This document shows positions 8,679 to 18,097 of a stretch of 64,000 bases of DNA, piece after piece; positions within the stretch are counted from its first letter, which is position 1, and every line of letters begins with the position of its first letter. The position numbers and the translations under genes are program-made. The notes below the pieces were generated by a model, which was given only the letters and a program-made list of their open reading frames with translations, did not search any database and was not told the origin of the DNA. The DNA is from Candidatus Binatia bacterium (lineage in GTDB: Bacteria > Desulfobacterota > Binatia > HRBIN30), in NCBI GenBank assembly GCA_026004215.1, contig BPIR01000001.1, forward strand, positions 1,330,566 to 1,394,565. Reading direction: 5' to 3'.

Positions 8679-10815
8679 GTGAGGGGCGCGCGTAGTTGGC
8701 CGTTGGACTCGGGGGTACGGCGAGGCCCATCTCTGCCAAGAAGGGACTTGCCGTGTGCACCTCGCCCAAGAAACAGTCGCTCAACGAAAAGTGCAACTGC
8801 TTCCGCGCGCGGGTCACGGCCACATAAAACAGGCGCCGCTCCTGTTCCAATTCACGCTCATCCTGTGCAAAGCGGCTGGGCCAAACACCTTGGTTCGCAT
8901 CGAGAATGATCACGACGTCGAACTCTTTGCCCTTTGCCCGCAGTGCAGTCATGAGATGCAACCGTTCCTTGGGTACATCGGCGCCAGCGTCGGCCCCATC
9001 GTCTCCAACTTCGTCCGGGATGACCCGGGCTAACGTTTTCATCGCCTTGTCGAGATCCTGATAGAATCGATCGTAGTCCTCCCCGTATCGCTCCGCGAAC
9101 TCCGCGAGGTAAAGAAACGGTGGATCCGCATAAAAGATGTCGTCGAGGGATTTGCCATAGTCCTTTTGCAAGCCTTCGAACCGAACGCTGATGGCGTTGA
9201 TGGCCTCGGTAACCGTTTGCGCATCCAGCAACGCCAACACGGCTTCCGAAAATTCCGTACTCATTCGGCCACCCTCGTTGCTGCCTTTCAGCGGCCCTTG
9301 GTACCGGCCCAGAGCAATAGCTGCTTCCCGCAAGTTCCCAGCGCCGGAGCGATACAAATAGGTCCGCAGCGCTTCGCGGTCTTTCTTCGCCAACGGATAA
9401 CGCTTGATCTTGTCGCAAAGCTTGAGAAGGTCGCTGATGGGATCGATGTCGAACATCGGTCCCGAATTTTGCCGCCCGCGGATCGCCAAGAACGTGCGCA
9501 AATCCTGAAAAGCCTCGCTCAAAAACACGTGTAGATCTTCCGCAGCGTAAAATGGAATTCCTTCGCCGGCAAAAACAATTTGGTAAGGAATGATCTGACT
9601 TCGCTTGCGGCCAATGAGGGCGATCGTTGCGTCCTCACTGTGCTCCAAAAGCCGCTTGACGAGGGCGACGTTGCTGTCCACGGCGTCGTGGATCCACTCG
9701 TAACGATGAACGAAAACTTCCGCGTCATCCCGCCGGACTGGCACCACATTCTTTTCTACCCGCCGCCGATTGTGGCCGATCAGCCGCATGGACATCTCGA
9801 CAATATTGCGCGGCGAGCGGTAGTTCCGCTCGAGGATGCACGTCTTGTACGTGCCCCCAACATATTGATCCGGACTCAAAATGAACTCCGGAGTCGCCCC
9901 GCGCCATTCGTAAATGGCTTGATCATCGTCGCCGACTACAGTGAGCGGAGCCTTGTGCATGGCACTGATCGCTTTGAGCAAGGCCAAATCGAGGGGATTA
10001 ATGTCCTGGAACTCGTCCACCAAAATGTAGTGGTAACGTGCTTGGCCCGTGGCCAGTCGCCCTCGCGCGAGGTCATCCTCGAGAAAGATGCGCGCCCAGT
10101 ATTTCTGGTCCTCGAGCGAAAACGAAGCGACTTTACCCAGAAGCTCGGATGCCTCGCGCCAAAAGAGCACAAAGTGCTCGAACACCTCCGCAAGAGCCGG
10201 CGTATCTTGGTCCACTAGCCCCATGTCGCGCAACAATCGGAAGAAGGCACGCAACTGATTGCCCAGACCGCACGCTTCGAGGTGCGCTACTGCCCGCTCG
10301 AAGCGCGGGACATCCGTCACCCGGTCGTGCCTGAGCCCCATGGATTTCAGGAACTGAATTGCGCTCCACACGTCATCCACGGCGCGGCCAACCCGCCGGC
10401 TATCTTCCAGCAACACGCGCAGCCGTTCGTAGTTGCTCCACACTGGTCGCAAAATGTTGTTGACGCAAAGGTAGCGCTGGTCCCCGGTAGTGATGAGCTT
10501 CGGTGTGCTGACGCGGTTCTTGAGCACGCGAAAGCCCCACGAGTTCAAAGTCGCGATCTGGACCGAACCTGCAATGTCTTGAAACACAGACAATTTCTTC
10601 AGCCGGTCGCGCAGCTCGTCCCGCGCGGCACGCGTGAAGGTGAACACCAAAAAGCGCGGCCGCGCTCCAGCCTCTCGCTCTGCGAGCGCCTTGCACCGAT
10701 ACAGCAGGCTGTACGTCTTGCCACAGCCCGCTGGAGCCAGAAGCCGCACCGAACCTTCGGGGATGGCACAAAATTCTTGTTGGACTCGGTCTAACGCCGG
10801 GCGTTCCCGCGACAT
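8644..10815 (-). CDS. UvrD/Rep-family SF1 DNA helicase
   Basis: A 723-residue ATP-dependent 3'-5' DNA helicase of superfamily 1A. I chose the ATG at 10815 because GAAGGTGA lies five bases upstream; the frame continues to a TTG 27 bases earlier. Motifs run in order: Walker A APAGCGKT (27-34), VDEFQD (266-271), GDDDQAIYEWRGA (295-307), ERNYRS (329-334), a motif V segment ALRAKGKEFDVV near 630 and RRLFYVAVTRARKQL near 670. It is of normal helicase length and lacks an obvious nuclease domain. It is convergent with the GHKL ATPase-helicase fusion and shares its last 35 bp. The juxtaposition of two helicases outside any housekeeping repair cluster suggests an accessory module, in which this would be the DNA-unwinding partner. 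That pairing is inference. Confidence 0.92.
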   Translation of the reverse strand: MSRERPALDRVQQEFCAIPEGSVRLLAPAGCGKTYSLLYRCKALAEREAGARPRFLVFTFTRAARDELRDRLKKLSVFQDIAGSVQIATLNSWGFRVLKNRVSTPKLITTGDQRYLCVNNILRPVWSNYERLRVLLEDSRRVGRAVDDVWSAIQFLKSMGLRHDRVTDVPRFERAVAHLEACGLGNQLRAFFRLLRDMGLVDQDTPALAEVFEHFVLFWREASELLGKVASFSLEDQKYWARIFLEDDLARGRLATGQARYHYILVDEFQDINPLDLALLKAISAMHKAPLTVVGDDDQAIYEWRGATPEFILSPDQYVGGTYKTCILERNYRSPRNIVEMSMRLIGHNRRRVEKNVVPVRRDDAEVFVHRYEWIHDAVDSNVALVKRLLEHSEDATIALIGRKRSQIIPYQIVFAGEGIPFYAAEDLHVFLSEAFQDLRTFLAIRGRQNSGPMFDIDPISDLLKLCDKIKRYPLAKKDREALRTYLYRSGAGNLREAAIALGRYQGPLKGSNEGGRMSTEFSEAVLALLDAQTVTEAINAISVRFEGLQKDYGKSLDDIFYADPPFLYLAEFAERYGEDYDRFYQDLDKAMKTLARVIPDEVGDDGADAGADVPKERLHLMTALRAKGKEFDVVIILDANQGVWPSRFAQDERELEQERRLFYVAVTRARKQLHFSLSDCFLGEVHTASPFLAEMGLAVPPSPTANYARPSLRVRSYGSSRR

Positions 10816-10901
10816 CGCTTCACCTTCGCAACACTTGCGCAACCGTTTCGGGGGCTATCACGACTCGCCCCCCGCTGACAACGCCCTAGCGCTCGCGAAT
10901 G

Positions 10902-10932
10902 GATCGGACGGATGGGTCCGATCCGTCGGATC
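10902..10932. promoter_or_regulatory. 12-bp inverted repeat in divergent intergenic region
   Basis: GATCGGACGGAT and ATCCGTCGGATC flank a 7-base spacer; the arms pair with one mismatch. The repeat lies between the divergently transcribed UvrD-type helicase (start 10815) and the unknown gene at 11016. It is followed by AATAAAAAAA. It could be an operator serving one or both promoters. It has no U-tract in the right orientation to be a terminator. Confidence 0.4.
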
Positions 10933-11015
10933 AATAAAAAAAGGCTCTCGAGATTGTGGCCTCGTCTTCGTACGTGGTAGCCTGCTGCTAATTCCACTTC
11001 GAAAGGATACCCCCA

Positions 11016-11690
11016 ATGGCCTTACCCGCGCTTGCCCAGCTTATCCAGAAGCTCACAGCCACACCGCATGCCAGTGGGCTCAGCAACCGCAAACAGTTCA
11101 ACCAAAACCCGACGGCGGACCTCGCTGCCCTATCGCCGACCGAGCTCGAAGCATTTTTACAACTGCGTAAAGGGCCGATCAGTGCGCAAGTGCTCAACGA
11201 TCTGATTGGCGCCGACCCGACCTTGCGAGGCAATGCCGAGGACATACGCGACTACGTACTCTGGTTGTACGAATACACGCGCTGGGACTGGGACCCGAAC
11301 GAGGACGCCGAGTACCCCAAGGGTTTTACTGGCCCGCAAGGGATCGTTGCGAGCTACCCTGACCCGGTATGCCAAATCGAGGCGGTAGTGGTGCGCAAAC
11401 CGTACACTGCGGGGGGCGCTGCGGATCCACTTGCACTGGAGATTTACGGCGAGGGCTTTCTGCCGGGGCGTACCGTCGTCGAGATTCTCGCTGACGCATC
11501 GGGCGCTACAGTACATCGGGTGCAACGAGACCCCGAGCCTGGCTCGACCTTTCGCGGCGGAAAAATCGTCGTGAATCCCGTTGCATTGGCGGCAGGATCC
11601 TATCGCGCAGTCGTAAAGATTGCGCTCGGCAACGGCTGGGACTTCACCATCGACTCGCCCGTGGCGCACACGCGCTTCTCGATCACGTAA
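11016..11690 (+). CDS. Hypothetical protein with C-terminal beta-sandwich-like domain
   Basis: A 224-residue protein I do not recognise. The start is well supported: GAAAGGA sits 9 bases before the ATG. There is no signal peptide. Residues 1-90 look helical (…SPTELEAFLQLRKGP…DIRDYVLWLYEYTRWDWDP), and residues 115-224 look like an Ig/IPT-type beta domain (…LEIYGEGFLPGRTVVEIL…GSYRAVVKIALG). It is followed 50 bp later by another unknown gene on the same strand, so the two may be co-transcribed. It is divergent from the helicase gene, which is the only hint of association with that module. Confidence 0.7.
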   Translation: MALPALAQLIQKLTATPHASGLSNRKQFNQNPTADLAALSPTELEAFLQLRKGPISAQVLNDLIGADPTLRGNAEDIRDYVLWLYEYTRWDWDPNEDAEYPKGFTGPQGIVASYPDPVCQIEAVVVRKPYTAGGAADPLALEIYGEGFLPGRTVVEILADASGATVHRVQRDPEPGSTFRGGKIVVNPVALAAGSYRAVVKIALGNGWDFTIDSPVAHTRFSIT

Positions 11691-11740
11691 GGGCACGCCT
11701 GACCAGCGTCGGCGGACCGTGGTACGGCGGCATCCGCGCA

Positions 11741-12778
11741 ATGGGTGTGGCAGCTTCCTGGACGGCTTGGATTCCGAGTACGCTTTGCGCACTGGAGGCC
11801 AAGCGCTCCATCGAACAACTCTTCGAATTGCTACCTGACTGCAGCAACGATGTCGGACTCGAATGCGCTTTGGCGGAGCCCGGAATTCTGCACGGCGTGG
11901 GTTTGGCGATCACCCAAAAAGACCCGGCAACGCGCAATTTGCTGCCCACAACAGCGGATTTGCGTTTGCATCGCCTCGCTATACGATCAGCAACTTGGCG
12001 CCGGCTCAGCGCATGGATTCTCCTTTGGCTGTTCGGGAACAGCCGGGCGCTCCGCCAGCGGGTACCCTTTTTGTTCCTGGAGTTCGACCCCGGGGCCAAC
12101 TGGGAGAATGCACCGGCAATCTTCGTGGCGTTGGATTGGCCGCTCGAAGAACTCCACCCCGAGTTGCGACAACAGGCGCCCTTTGCAGTTCCGGGATTTC
12201 AATTGATCTTGCAAGTGCTCGCTCTCCTGGGCCGTCGCGCCCGCGGCGCAGAACCACATCAGCTTGCGCGCTGCTGGCAAGCACTGCCGGAGGGCGGCGC
12301 GTGGGCGCATGTGGGTGTTTTTTCCAGCCGGCCGCGCGCGGGCCCTCGGATCTCCATGCTGGTTCCTCGAGCCGGGGTGGCGGAGTATCTCTCTCGCATC
12401 GCGCCCGGCGTCGACGGGGCCGCTCTCGAAGCGACCATCGAACGGTTCGCAGCTCACTGTCAGTCTGATCACCCAAACCAGCGTGTGCCGATCGACCTCG
12501 ATGTGGGCGAGAATGTGGCCCCTCGCATTGGCATTGCGCTGCTCCCCACAAGGCCCGAGGGCTGGTCCGGACTATTCGATGCGCTGGTCCAAGCTGGACT
12601 TTGCCACCGGCTTTGTGCCGGCGCAGCTCTGGCTTGGAAGGACCAGGGCACAGTGGCCACGACCACTGGTCGGTTTCTCTCCCCGTACCTGAGTCACGTG
12701 AAGCTCGTCATCGAGGGAGCATCCAAGCCCATTGGCTCCAAGTTGTATTTCGGCATCCGGAATCGCGCCGCATTGTGA
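11741..12778 (+). CDS. Hypothetical cytoplasmic protein
   Basis: A 345-residue protein of unknown function. No strong ribosome binding site precedes the ATG at 11741, so the start is uncertain, but the frame is open throughout and the composition is protein-like (…FLFLEFDPGANWENAPAIFVALDWP…, …SPYLSHVKLVIEGASKP…). No signal peptide, transmembrane segment or nucleotide-binding motif is evident. It lies 50 bp after the 224-residue unknown and runs convergently into the kinase gene, whose stop is 25 bp away. Because nothing diagnostic is visible I assign no role. Confidence 0.65.
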   Translation: MGVAASWTAWIPSTLCALEAKRSIEQLFELLPDCSNDVGLECALAEPGILHGVGLAITQKDPATRNLLPTTADLRLHRLAIRSATWRRLSAWILLWLFGNSRALRQRVPFLFLEFDPGANWENAPAIFVALDWPLEELHPELRQQAPFAVPGFQLILQVLALLGRRARGAEPHQLARCWQALPEGGAWAHVGVFSSRPRAGPRISMLVPRAGVAEYLSRIAPGVDGAALEATIERFAAHCQSDHPNQRVPIDLDVGENVAPRIGIALLPTRPEGWSGLFDALVQAGLCHRLCAGAALAWKDQGTVATTTGRFLSPYLSHVKLVIEGASKPIGSKLYFGIRNRAAL

Positions 12779-12803
12779 GTGCGATCGGAACCGCCCGCGG
12801 TGG

Positions 12804-15800
12804 TTACGTTTTTGGGCCTCCGCGCCCAAAGCCGGGGGCCAGCACACTGGCAAACCGTGCGGGATTGGCCACCCCTGCAGCCGCAAAAACCGCGCCGGCC
12901 TGTTCCGCCAGCGCCTCCGCTCGTGTCCCGGGCCACAGCTCTGCGGCACGGTAGCCCGCAACTGCCGCGCCCAGATTCATCCCCGCGGATTCGAACTTTT
13001 GCTGCGCAGCGGTGAGCAGCTCGACGCTCCGCTCCGTAGCCTCTGTCGTGCTGGCCAAGCTGGCGCGAAACACCAAAGCCCAACCGCTTGCGTCTGCCCG
13101 CCTCTCACGGTCGAGCGCCCGGATCGTCGCGGCGACTTCTCGCCGAAGCCTCCCGGCAGTCTCGTCGAGAAACCCCGGCTGCGCCAGCAACAATCGAGCC
13201 CGGAAAATCAATGCATCGAGCCGGAATATCGTATGCCGGAACAGTCCGCTCCGCTGCAGCTCGTGCCACGTCTTTTCGAACCGAGCCCCGGCCTTGTCTG
13301 CGGCGCCGTCGTAGAGGTCGCACAACGAGGCCAGCCGAGCCGCATAAAAGTGCTGTACGTGAAAGTCCGTCGTTTGCCAGCGACGAGCGCTTTCCTCAGC
13401 GGCCCGCCGGGCGGCAGCGGAATCTCCGGCGGCCAGTAAACAGAACCCTTCATACAGAAGCCCCGTCACCTCGGCGTAGACGTTTCCTGTGCGCACCGCT
13501 TCCTGCACCATCGCCGCAGCTTGCCGATAGAGCTCGACCAAGTCGCCGACCTCCTCTAGGGCACGCAGCCGAGCCATGTCGGCCACGCTAATTTCCCATG
13601 CCACGGCGCGGCAGCGCGTGCGCAGCGTCGTGCGCGCCTGCTGGCACAGCAGCGCCATATCGCGCCAACGGCAATCCATCATGCGACTTTGCGCCATTGC
13701 CAGCGCCGTTGTCGCCTCGAGGTAGGGGTCGTCGGTCATTCGCGCCAGCGCACCGGCGCGATCGATCATTCGGGCGGCCCACCGGCCAAACACGCCGCCC
13801 ATGGGCAAGAGATTGCTTCCCACGAACGCTAACGCACGCGCCACCCGGCCAGGATCATTGCTACCCAGTGCCCAACGCAATGCGTGCAACGAAAAATACA
13901 AGCCGCGCGGCGGATCCACGAACGATAGACCTTTCGCTGCGGCATGACAGGCGTCGCAACGCGTCGCCGCGCTGGTTCGCGGTCGCTGAGTCCTGCCCGC
14001 GCGCGCGCGCCGCTCGCTGAGCCAAAGCGGTAGGATTCGGCCGGCCGATCGAATCAACGCGGACCCTCCAGACCGAGGAAAACCAATCCCAACTTGCCGG
14101 AGCACTGTCCCGAGGATCCGCGTGCCCTCGAGCACGTGCCCGCTCATGAGGTACTCCTCGGCGGCTCGCCGCCGCAGGTCGGGAGCTTCGGCTGAATTCC
14201 CCGCCTCGTCTGCGAGGGCCAAAAACAACGGGGCGGCGGCGGCTCCCCGCCCTGCGTTCACCAGCGCTTCAGCCCGCTTGTGCTCCACGCTCGCGCGCAA
14301 AACCGGGTCGCGCCCAGCGCCCAAAGCGAGTGACTCGGCGTAAAGCTCCGCGGCTTTTTCAAAGGCCAACTGCCGGGCCGCCCGGTCCGCTGCCCGCACG
14401 GCCCATTCCGCCGCTTCAGCGAGACGCCCCGCCGCCCTCCAGTGATAGAACACACGCTCTTCTTCCACCACTTTTTCCATTGCCAGGTGTTCTGCCAGCA
14501 AAACGTGGCAACGCTCTGCTTCGGACCCCGAAAGGCGCGCACGCAGCGCTTCGCCGATCCGTTGATGGTATGGTTCGACGAGCACCTGCCCCCCTACGCG
14601 CGAGCTGTGGAGCAGCAGTGCCGCATCGAGCAGCGAAACCAGGTGTCGTCCGCGCTCCCCCAATCCCACGATGCGCAGCACCAAGCTGCGGCTGATCGGT
14701 CGCACGGCGAGAGCGACAACGTCCAGAATCCGGCGCGCCGCCAGAGGCAGGGTCTCTGCACGACTCGAGACGAGGCTTACCAATTTCGGCGAACTCGCCG
14801 GTGTCGTGCCGCCCAGCGCTTCCACCTGCCGCGCGAGTTGCGCCAGCAACAGCGGCGAGCCCTCGGACTCTTGCAAAATTTTTTCTTGGTCCGCAGGTGC
14901 CAAGGAGTTCTCCGCGCAAAAGGCGGCAACCAATGCACGCGCGGGCTCGCGGGGCAACGGGCCAAGCGAAACGATCCGCACGATTTCTCCGAGCCGCCGT
15001 GCGCCGCCTTCCCCGAGAATAGGCAAAGCATCCTCTCCACTTTCCGAACGCTGGCACAGGATGAGGAGTGCTCGCGGTTGCTCCGGAGGGCGAAAAAGTG
15101 CGCTGAGCAGCGCCGCGCTATCGGCGTCAGCCCACTGCGCATCGTCAATCCAAAGCACCAGTGGGTGCTCTTCTGCAATGTCGAGCAACAGCGAGCGCAA
15201 GGCATCGAAGGCGAGCCGCCGCACTTCACCGGGTGCCAGCATCGCTTCGGCAAGTTGCTCGTCCTCCTGCTCTTTTGGCGCCAGCGCGGGGAACATGCGA
15301 CCGAGGGCGTCACGCTGGACCACGCTCAAACGCGCCAGTAAGTCGGTGCCGCCAGCACCGAGCCACAGACCGAGTTCGTCCACCATCCCATCCAGTGCGT
15401 TGAACGGTACGAACTCTTGCCAGTGGCAGCGGGCTCGCAACACGAGTGGGGCGTCTGCGAGCGGCAAATTGCGGAGGAACTGGCGCACCAGCTCGGTCTT
15501 TCCAATCCCGCCAGGGCCAGTGACCACCGCCACCGTGGTTTGGCCACGGACCGCCTGGCGGTACAAGAGCGTCAATTCGTCCAGTTCGCGTTCGCGCCCG
15601 ACGAAGACCGAACCGGACACGGGGGCCGCACCCGCAGCGAAACCGGGCAGGGGCGCTGCTTCCACATGGCTACTTTGCTCGCGCAGCGTCCGACTCCAGC
15701 ACACGCCATCGGGCCTGCGCATTGGGTCAGGATCGAGGGAGGCCGCGATCAAGTCGGCGATCGGCTCGGAAACAAAGGGTGTGAGTGCTCCGCGCACACC

Positions 15801-16532
15801 TAGAAGGCCTCTCTGTTTCGCCTGCCAGACCTCGGCCGCACTTCCCGAAAATGCCGGCAACCCCGTGATGGCCTCGAACAACAAGACTGCAAGACTGTAC
15901 CAGTCGCAGGCCGGAGTCGGTTGCCTCCCCAAGATCGCCTCGGGCGCCATGTACACCCACGTTCCTGCAGGTCCTCGCTCGGCCAAGACATCGATACCCT
16001 CTGGATCCCGGTGGGCTGCAAGCCCGAAATCCAGGAGCACAACTCCCCCGCTGGATCGTTCCAGCACGTTGCTCGGTTTTACGTCGCGGTGCACAATGCC
16101 CGAGGCGTGCACGAGCATGAGCCCCTCGACCAATTCTCGCACGGAAACGAGCAGTTTTGCGCAACTGCGTGGATCCAACCCGACATGGGCATAGCGGCCC
16201 TCGCTCGTTTGCTCCGCGCCTATGTCGGCAACAAGGGGGCGGCCTTCGATCAACTCCATGGAAAAAAACGCGCCGCGACTCGGGTGCGAAAAGAGCTCGA
16301 AAATTTCTACCAAGGAAGGATGCCGTAACGACCGCAAGATACGGAACTCCCGCTTCAACCGGTAAAGCTCGCGCGGATTCCACCCCTCCAATGCCTTCAG
16401 GGCCACTTGCGTGCGCACTTCGCGGTCGTACGCACGATACACCACACTGTTGGCACCCCGGCCGATGACGCCCAGGATCTGGAACCGGCCTTCCTCGGGC
16501 GCCAGGAGTGGTTCGCTCCGGCCGGCCATCAT
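12804..16532 (-). CDS. Ser/Thr protein kinase-AAA/STAND ATPase-TPR signalling protein
   Basis: A 1,242-residue multidomain sensor-kinase. Residues 17-290 are a complete eukaryotic-type kinase: glycine loop GRGANSVV, Lys46 in VALKAL, HRDVKPSN (Asp150, Lys152, Asn155), DFG 168-170 and APE 196-198. Residues 308-560 are an AAA_16/STAND ATPase with Walker A GPGGIGKT (339-346) and Walker B VLWIDDAQWAD (459-469). The remaining 650 residues are Ala/Leu/Arg-rich helical repeats of the TPR/MalT type, which usually bind ligands or partner proteins. Its ATG overlaps the stop codon of the upstream regulator gene (ATGA), so the two are translationally coupled. The kinase probably controls, or is controlled by, that regulator; the phosphorylation target is not known. 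Confidence 0.92.
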   Translation of the reverse strand: MMAGRSEPLLAPEEGRFQILGVIGRGANSVVYRAYDREVRTQVALKALEGWNPRELYRLKREFRILRSLRHPSLVEIFELFSHPSRGAFFSMELIEGRPLVADIGAEQTSEGRYAHVGLDPRSCAKLLVSVRELVEGLMLVHASGIVHRDVKPSNVLERSSGGVVLLDFGLAAHRDPEGIDVLAERGPAGTWVYMAPEAILGRQPTPACDWYSLAVLLFEAITGLPAFSGSAAEVWQAKQRGLLGVRGALTPFVSEPIADLIAASLDPDPMRRPDGVCWSRTLREQSSHVEAAPLPGFAAGAAPVSGSVFVGRERELDELTLLYRQAVRGQTTVAVVTGPGGIGKTELVRQFLRNLPLADAPLVLRARCHWQEFVPFNALDGMVDELGLWLGAGGTDLLARLSVVQRDALGRMFPALAPKEQEDEQLAEAMLAPGEVRRLAFDALRSLLLDIAEEHPLVLWIDDAQWADADSAALLSALFRPPEQPRALLILCQRSESGEDALPILGEGGARRLGEIVRIVSLGPLPREPARALVAAFCAENSLAPADQEKILQESEGSPLLLAQLARQVEALGGTTPASSPKLVSLVSSRAETLPLAARRILDVVALAVRPISRSLVLRIVGLGERGRHLVSLLDAALLLHSSRVGGQVLVEPYHQRIGEALRARLSGSEAERCHVLLAEHLAMEKVVEEERVFYHWRAAGRLAEAAEWAVRAADRAARQLAFEKAAELYAESLALGAGRDPVLRASVEHKRAEALVNAGRGAAAAPLFLALADEAGNSAEAPDLRRRAAEEYLMSGHVLEGTRILGTVLRQVGIGFPRSGGSALIRSAGRILPLWLSERRARAGRTQRPRTSAATRCDACHAAAKGLSFVDPPRGLYFSLHALRWALGSNDPGRVARALAFVGSNLLPMGGVFGRWAARMIDRAGALARMTDDPYLEATTALAMAQSRMMDCRWRDMALLCQQARTTLRTRCRAVAWEISVADMARLRALEEVGDLVELYRQAAAMVQEAVRTGNVYAEVTGLLYEGFCLLAAGDSAAARRAAEESARRWQTTDFHVQHFYAARLASLCDLYDGAADKAGARFEKTWHELQRSGLFRHTIFRLDALIFRARLLLAQPGFLDETAGRLRREVAATIRALDRERRADASGWALVFRASLASTTEATERSVELLTAAQQKFESAGMNLGAAVAGYRAAELWPGTRAEALAEQAGAVFAAAGVANPARFASVLAPGFGRGGPKT

Positions 16533-18097
16533 TGCCCCAAGTCGTTGTCCGACAATCCAAACAGTCGAATCAGTCGGTGCACGTGCGAGCGAGCCAGGTC
16601 GAGCCGGCGGGCCGCTTCGGTCACGTTCCAGCCGGTCTCCAACAGCGTGCGCCGCAGCAGTTGTGCCTGAAACCGGCGCGTGGCCTGGTGGAATGAACCC
16701 GCAGCCGAACCGTCGCCTTGCCGTTCGGTAATCGCCAACGTGCCCGCGTCAGCGCCGGCAGTTTCCGGAAACACGTGGGAGAATTCCACGGTTGCGCTTC
16801 CGTCGCTGGCCGCGCGGATCGCACCAGCCTCGATCATGTGCGCCAGTTGGCGAACATTGCCCGGCCATGGGGCAGCCTCGAGCGCATTCAGGGCCTGCGA
16901 GGACAGTCGCACTTCGCTCAGATGATGCCGCGCACAAGCCTCGGAACAAAAGTATGCCGCTAGTTCGGGAATATCCTCGCGGCGCTCCTTCAGCGACGGC
17001 AGCCGGATAGGCATCACTTCGAGCCGGTAAAAAAGATCCTCGCGAAAGCGCCGCTCTGTAACCGCGCTGCGCAAGTCGACATTGGTGGCCGCAATGAGCC
17101 GTACATCGGCGCGCTGGGGCCTCGAACTTCCCAACGGAAAATACTCGCGTGTTTGCAGCAAGTGCAGCAACTTTCCTTGTGCCGCCAGCGGTAAATCGCC
17201 CACTTCATCGAGCAGCAACGTCCCGCCCTCCGCGGCAGCCACTTTCCCGGGAATCGGACGGTTGGCCGTCGAGTGTGCACCCGGGACCGCACCGAACAGT
17301 TCACTCTCCACCAAGGTGTCCGGCAGCGCCGCACAATTGAGCTCAATAAACGGCGCTTTGGCCCGGGGGCTATTATCGTGCACAATACGCGCAAACTGAC
17401 TTTTTCCGGTTCCGGTCTCCCCCGTCAGCAGCAAGGTCACATCCAATGGGGCGACCATGTGCGCTTGTTGCAAGATGCGGGCGAGTGCCTGCGAGCGACC
17501 AATCACGCCGGGGAGTTTCAGTTTCTCACGAATCGTGGCGGTGGGGTCGCTCCCTTTGGCACCGCGGCATGATTGCAAGACTCGTTCAGCCAAGGGCGCC
17601 AACAGGCGGGCCACTGTTTCTACCGCTTGGCAACAATCCTCCGACGCAGCTAAAGCATCGCCGCCCTGTAAGTACACCACGCCGCAAGTCGGGTGCGTTC
17701 CAATCGGGGCACAACACACCGCACCGATTTGCGCCGAGGATACACTGGCCCGCTGATTAAAACGCGGGTCGAGCATCGCCGCTGGCGTCAGCACAGCGCG
17801 GCCAGACATCAAAACCTCGGCTATGATTCCGCGCGAGACCAGCGCACGCACTTGTTCGATTTCCGCGGTCGAAAATCCATGGGCTCGAAACCACAGAGCT
17901 TCTGGCGAATCCGTGGGGTGAGCTCGATCCACCAGTTCGATGTAACCTTGCTGAGCCCCGGTCATTTCCACCAGAAGCAGCAAGGCTTCTTGGAGAAACG
18001 GCTCAATGGCTGTCTCGCGCCCGAGTTCGAGCAACCGGAGGTACAGGTCACGTTCACGCCGGACACGGGTCAGCTCGTCGCTGCCCGCTCTGTTCAT
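16529..18097 (-). CDS. GAF-AAA+-Fis transcription regulator (sigma-54 activator type, GAFTGA lost)
   Basis: A 522-residue enhancer-binding-type regulator. I chose the ATG at 18097 (MNRAGSD…); a longer frame reaches 18199 without a convincing start. Residues 25-175 are a GAF-like sensor. Residues 195-430 are the AAA+ domain with Walker A GETGTGKS (226-233), Walker B GGTLLLDEVGD (291-301), and FREDLFYRLEVMPIRLPSLKER. The tail is a Fis-type helix-turn-helix (…RTLLETGWNVTEAARRLDLARSHVHRLIRLFGL). The loop that should read GAFTGA after ELFG is GAHSTA (273-278). Since that loop contacts sigma-54, the protein may not activate sigma-54 polymerase in the usual way. It is coupled by ATGA overlap to the kinase and divergent from a Cys-rich secreted protein gene. 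Confidence 0.9.
   Translation of the reverse strand: MNRAGSDELTRVRRERDLYLRLLELGRETAIEPFLQEALLLLVEMTGAQQGYIELVDRAHPTDSPEALWFRAHGFSTAEIEQVRALVSRGIIAEVLMSGRAVLTPAAMLDPRFNQRASVSSAQIGAVCCAPIGTHPTCGVVYLQGGDALAASEDCCQAVETVARLLAPLAERVLQSCRGAKGSDPTATIREKLKLPGVIGRSQALARILQQAHMVAPLDVTLLLTGETGTGKSQFARIVHDNSPRAKAPFIELNCAALPDTLVESELFGAVPGAHSTANRPIPGKVAAAEGGTLLLDEVGDLPLAAQGKLLHLLQTREYFPLGSSRPQRADVRLIAATNVDLRSAVTERRFREDLFYRLEVMPIRLPSLKERREDIPELAAYFCSEACARHHLSEVRLSSQALNALEAAPWPGNVRQLAHMIEAGAIRAASDGSATVEFSHVFPETAGADAGTLAITERQGDGSAAGSFHQATRRFQAQLLRRTLLETGWNVTEAARRLDLARSHVHRLIRLFGLSDNDLGQ

Noticed and set aside
10902..10950. Inverted repeat next to an A-run read as a terminator
   Set aside because: On neither strand does a T-tract follow the hairpin; the A-run is on the wrong side.
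11741..12778. Possible RiPP or prenyltransferase function, given a protease and small unknowns nearby
   Set aside because: No precursor-like peptide, no known maturation motif, and the protease is 8 kb away across two helicase genes.
14671..16194. 507-codon plus-strand open frame
   Set aside because: Antisense to the kinase gene, Ser/Arg-rich, no ribosome binding site; an artefact of high GC at third positions.
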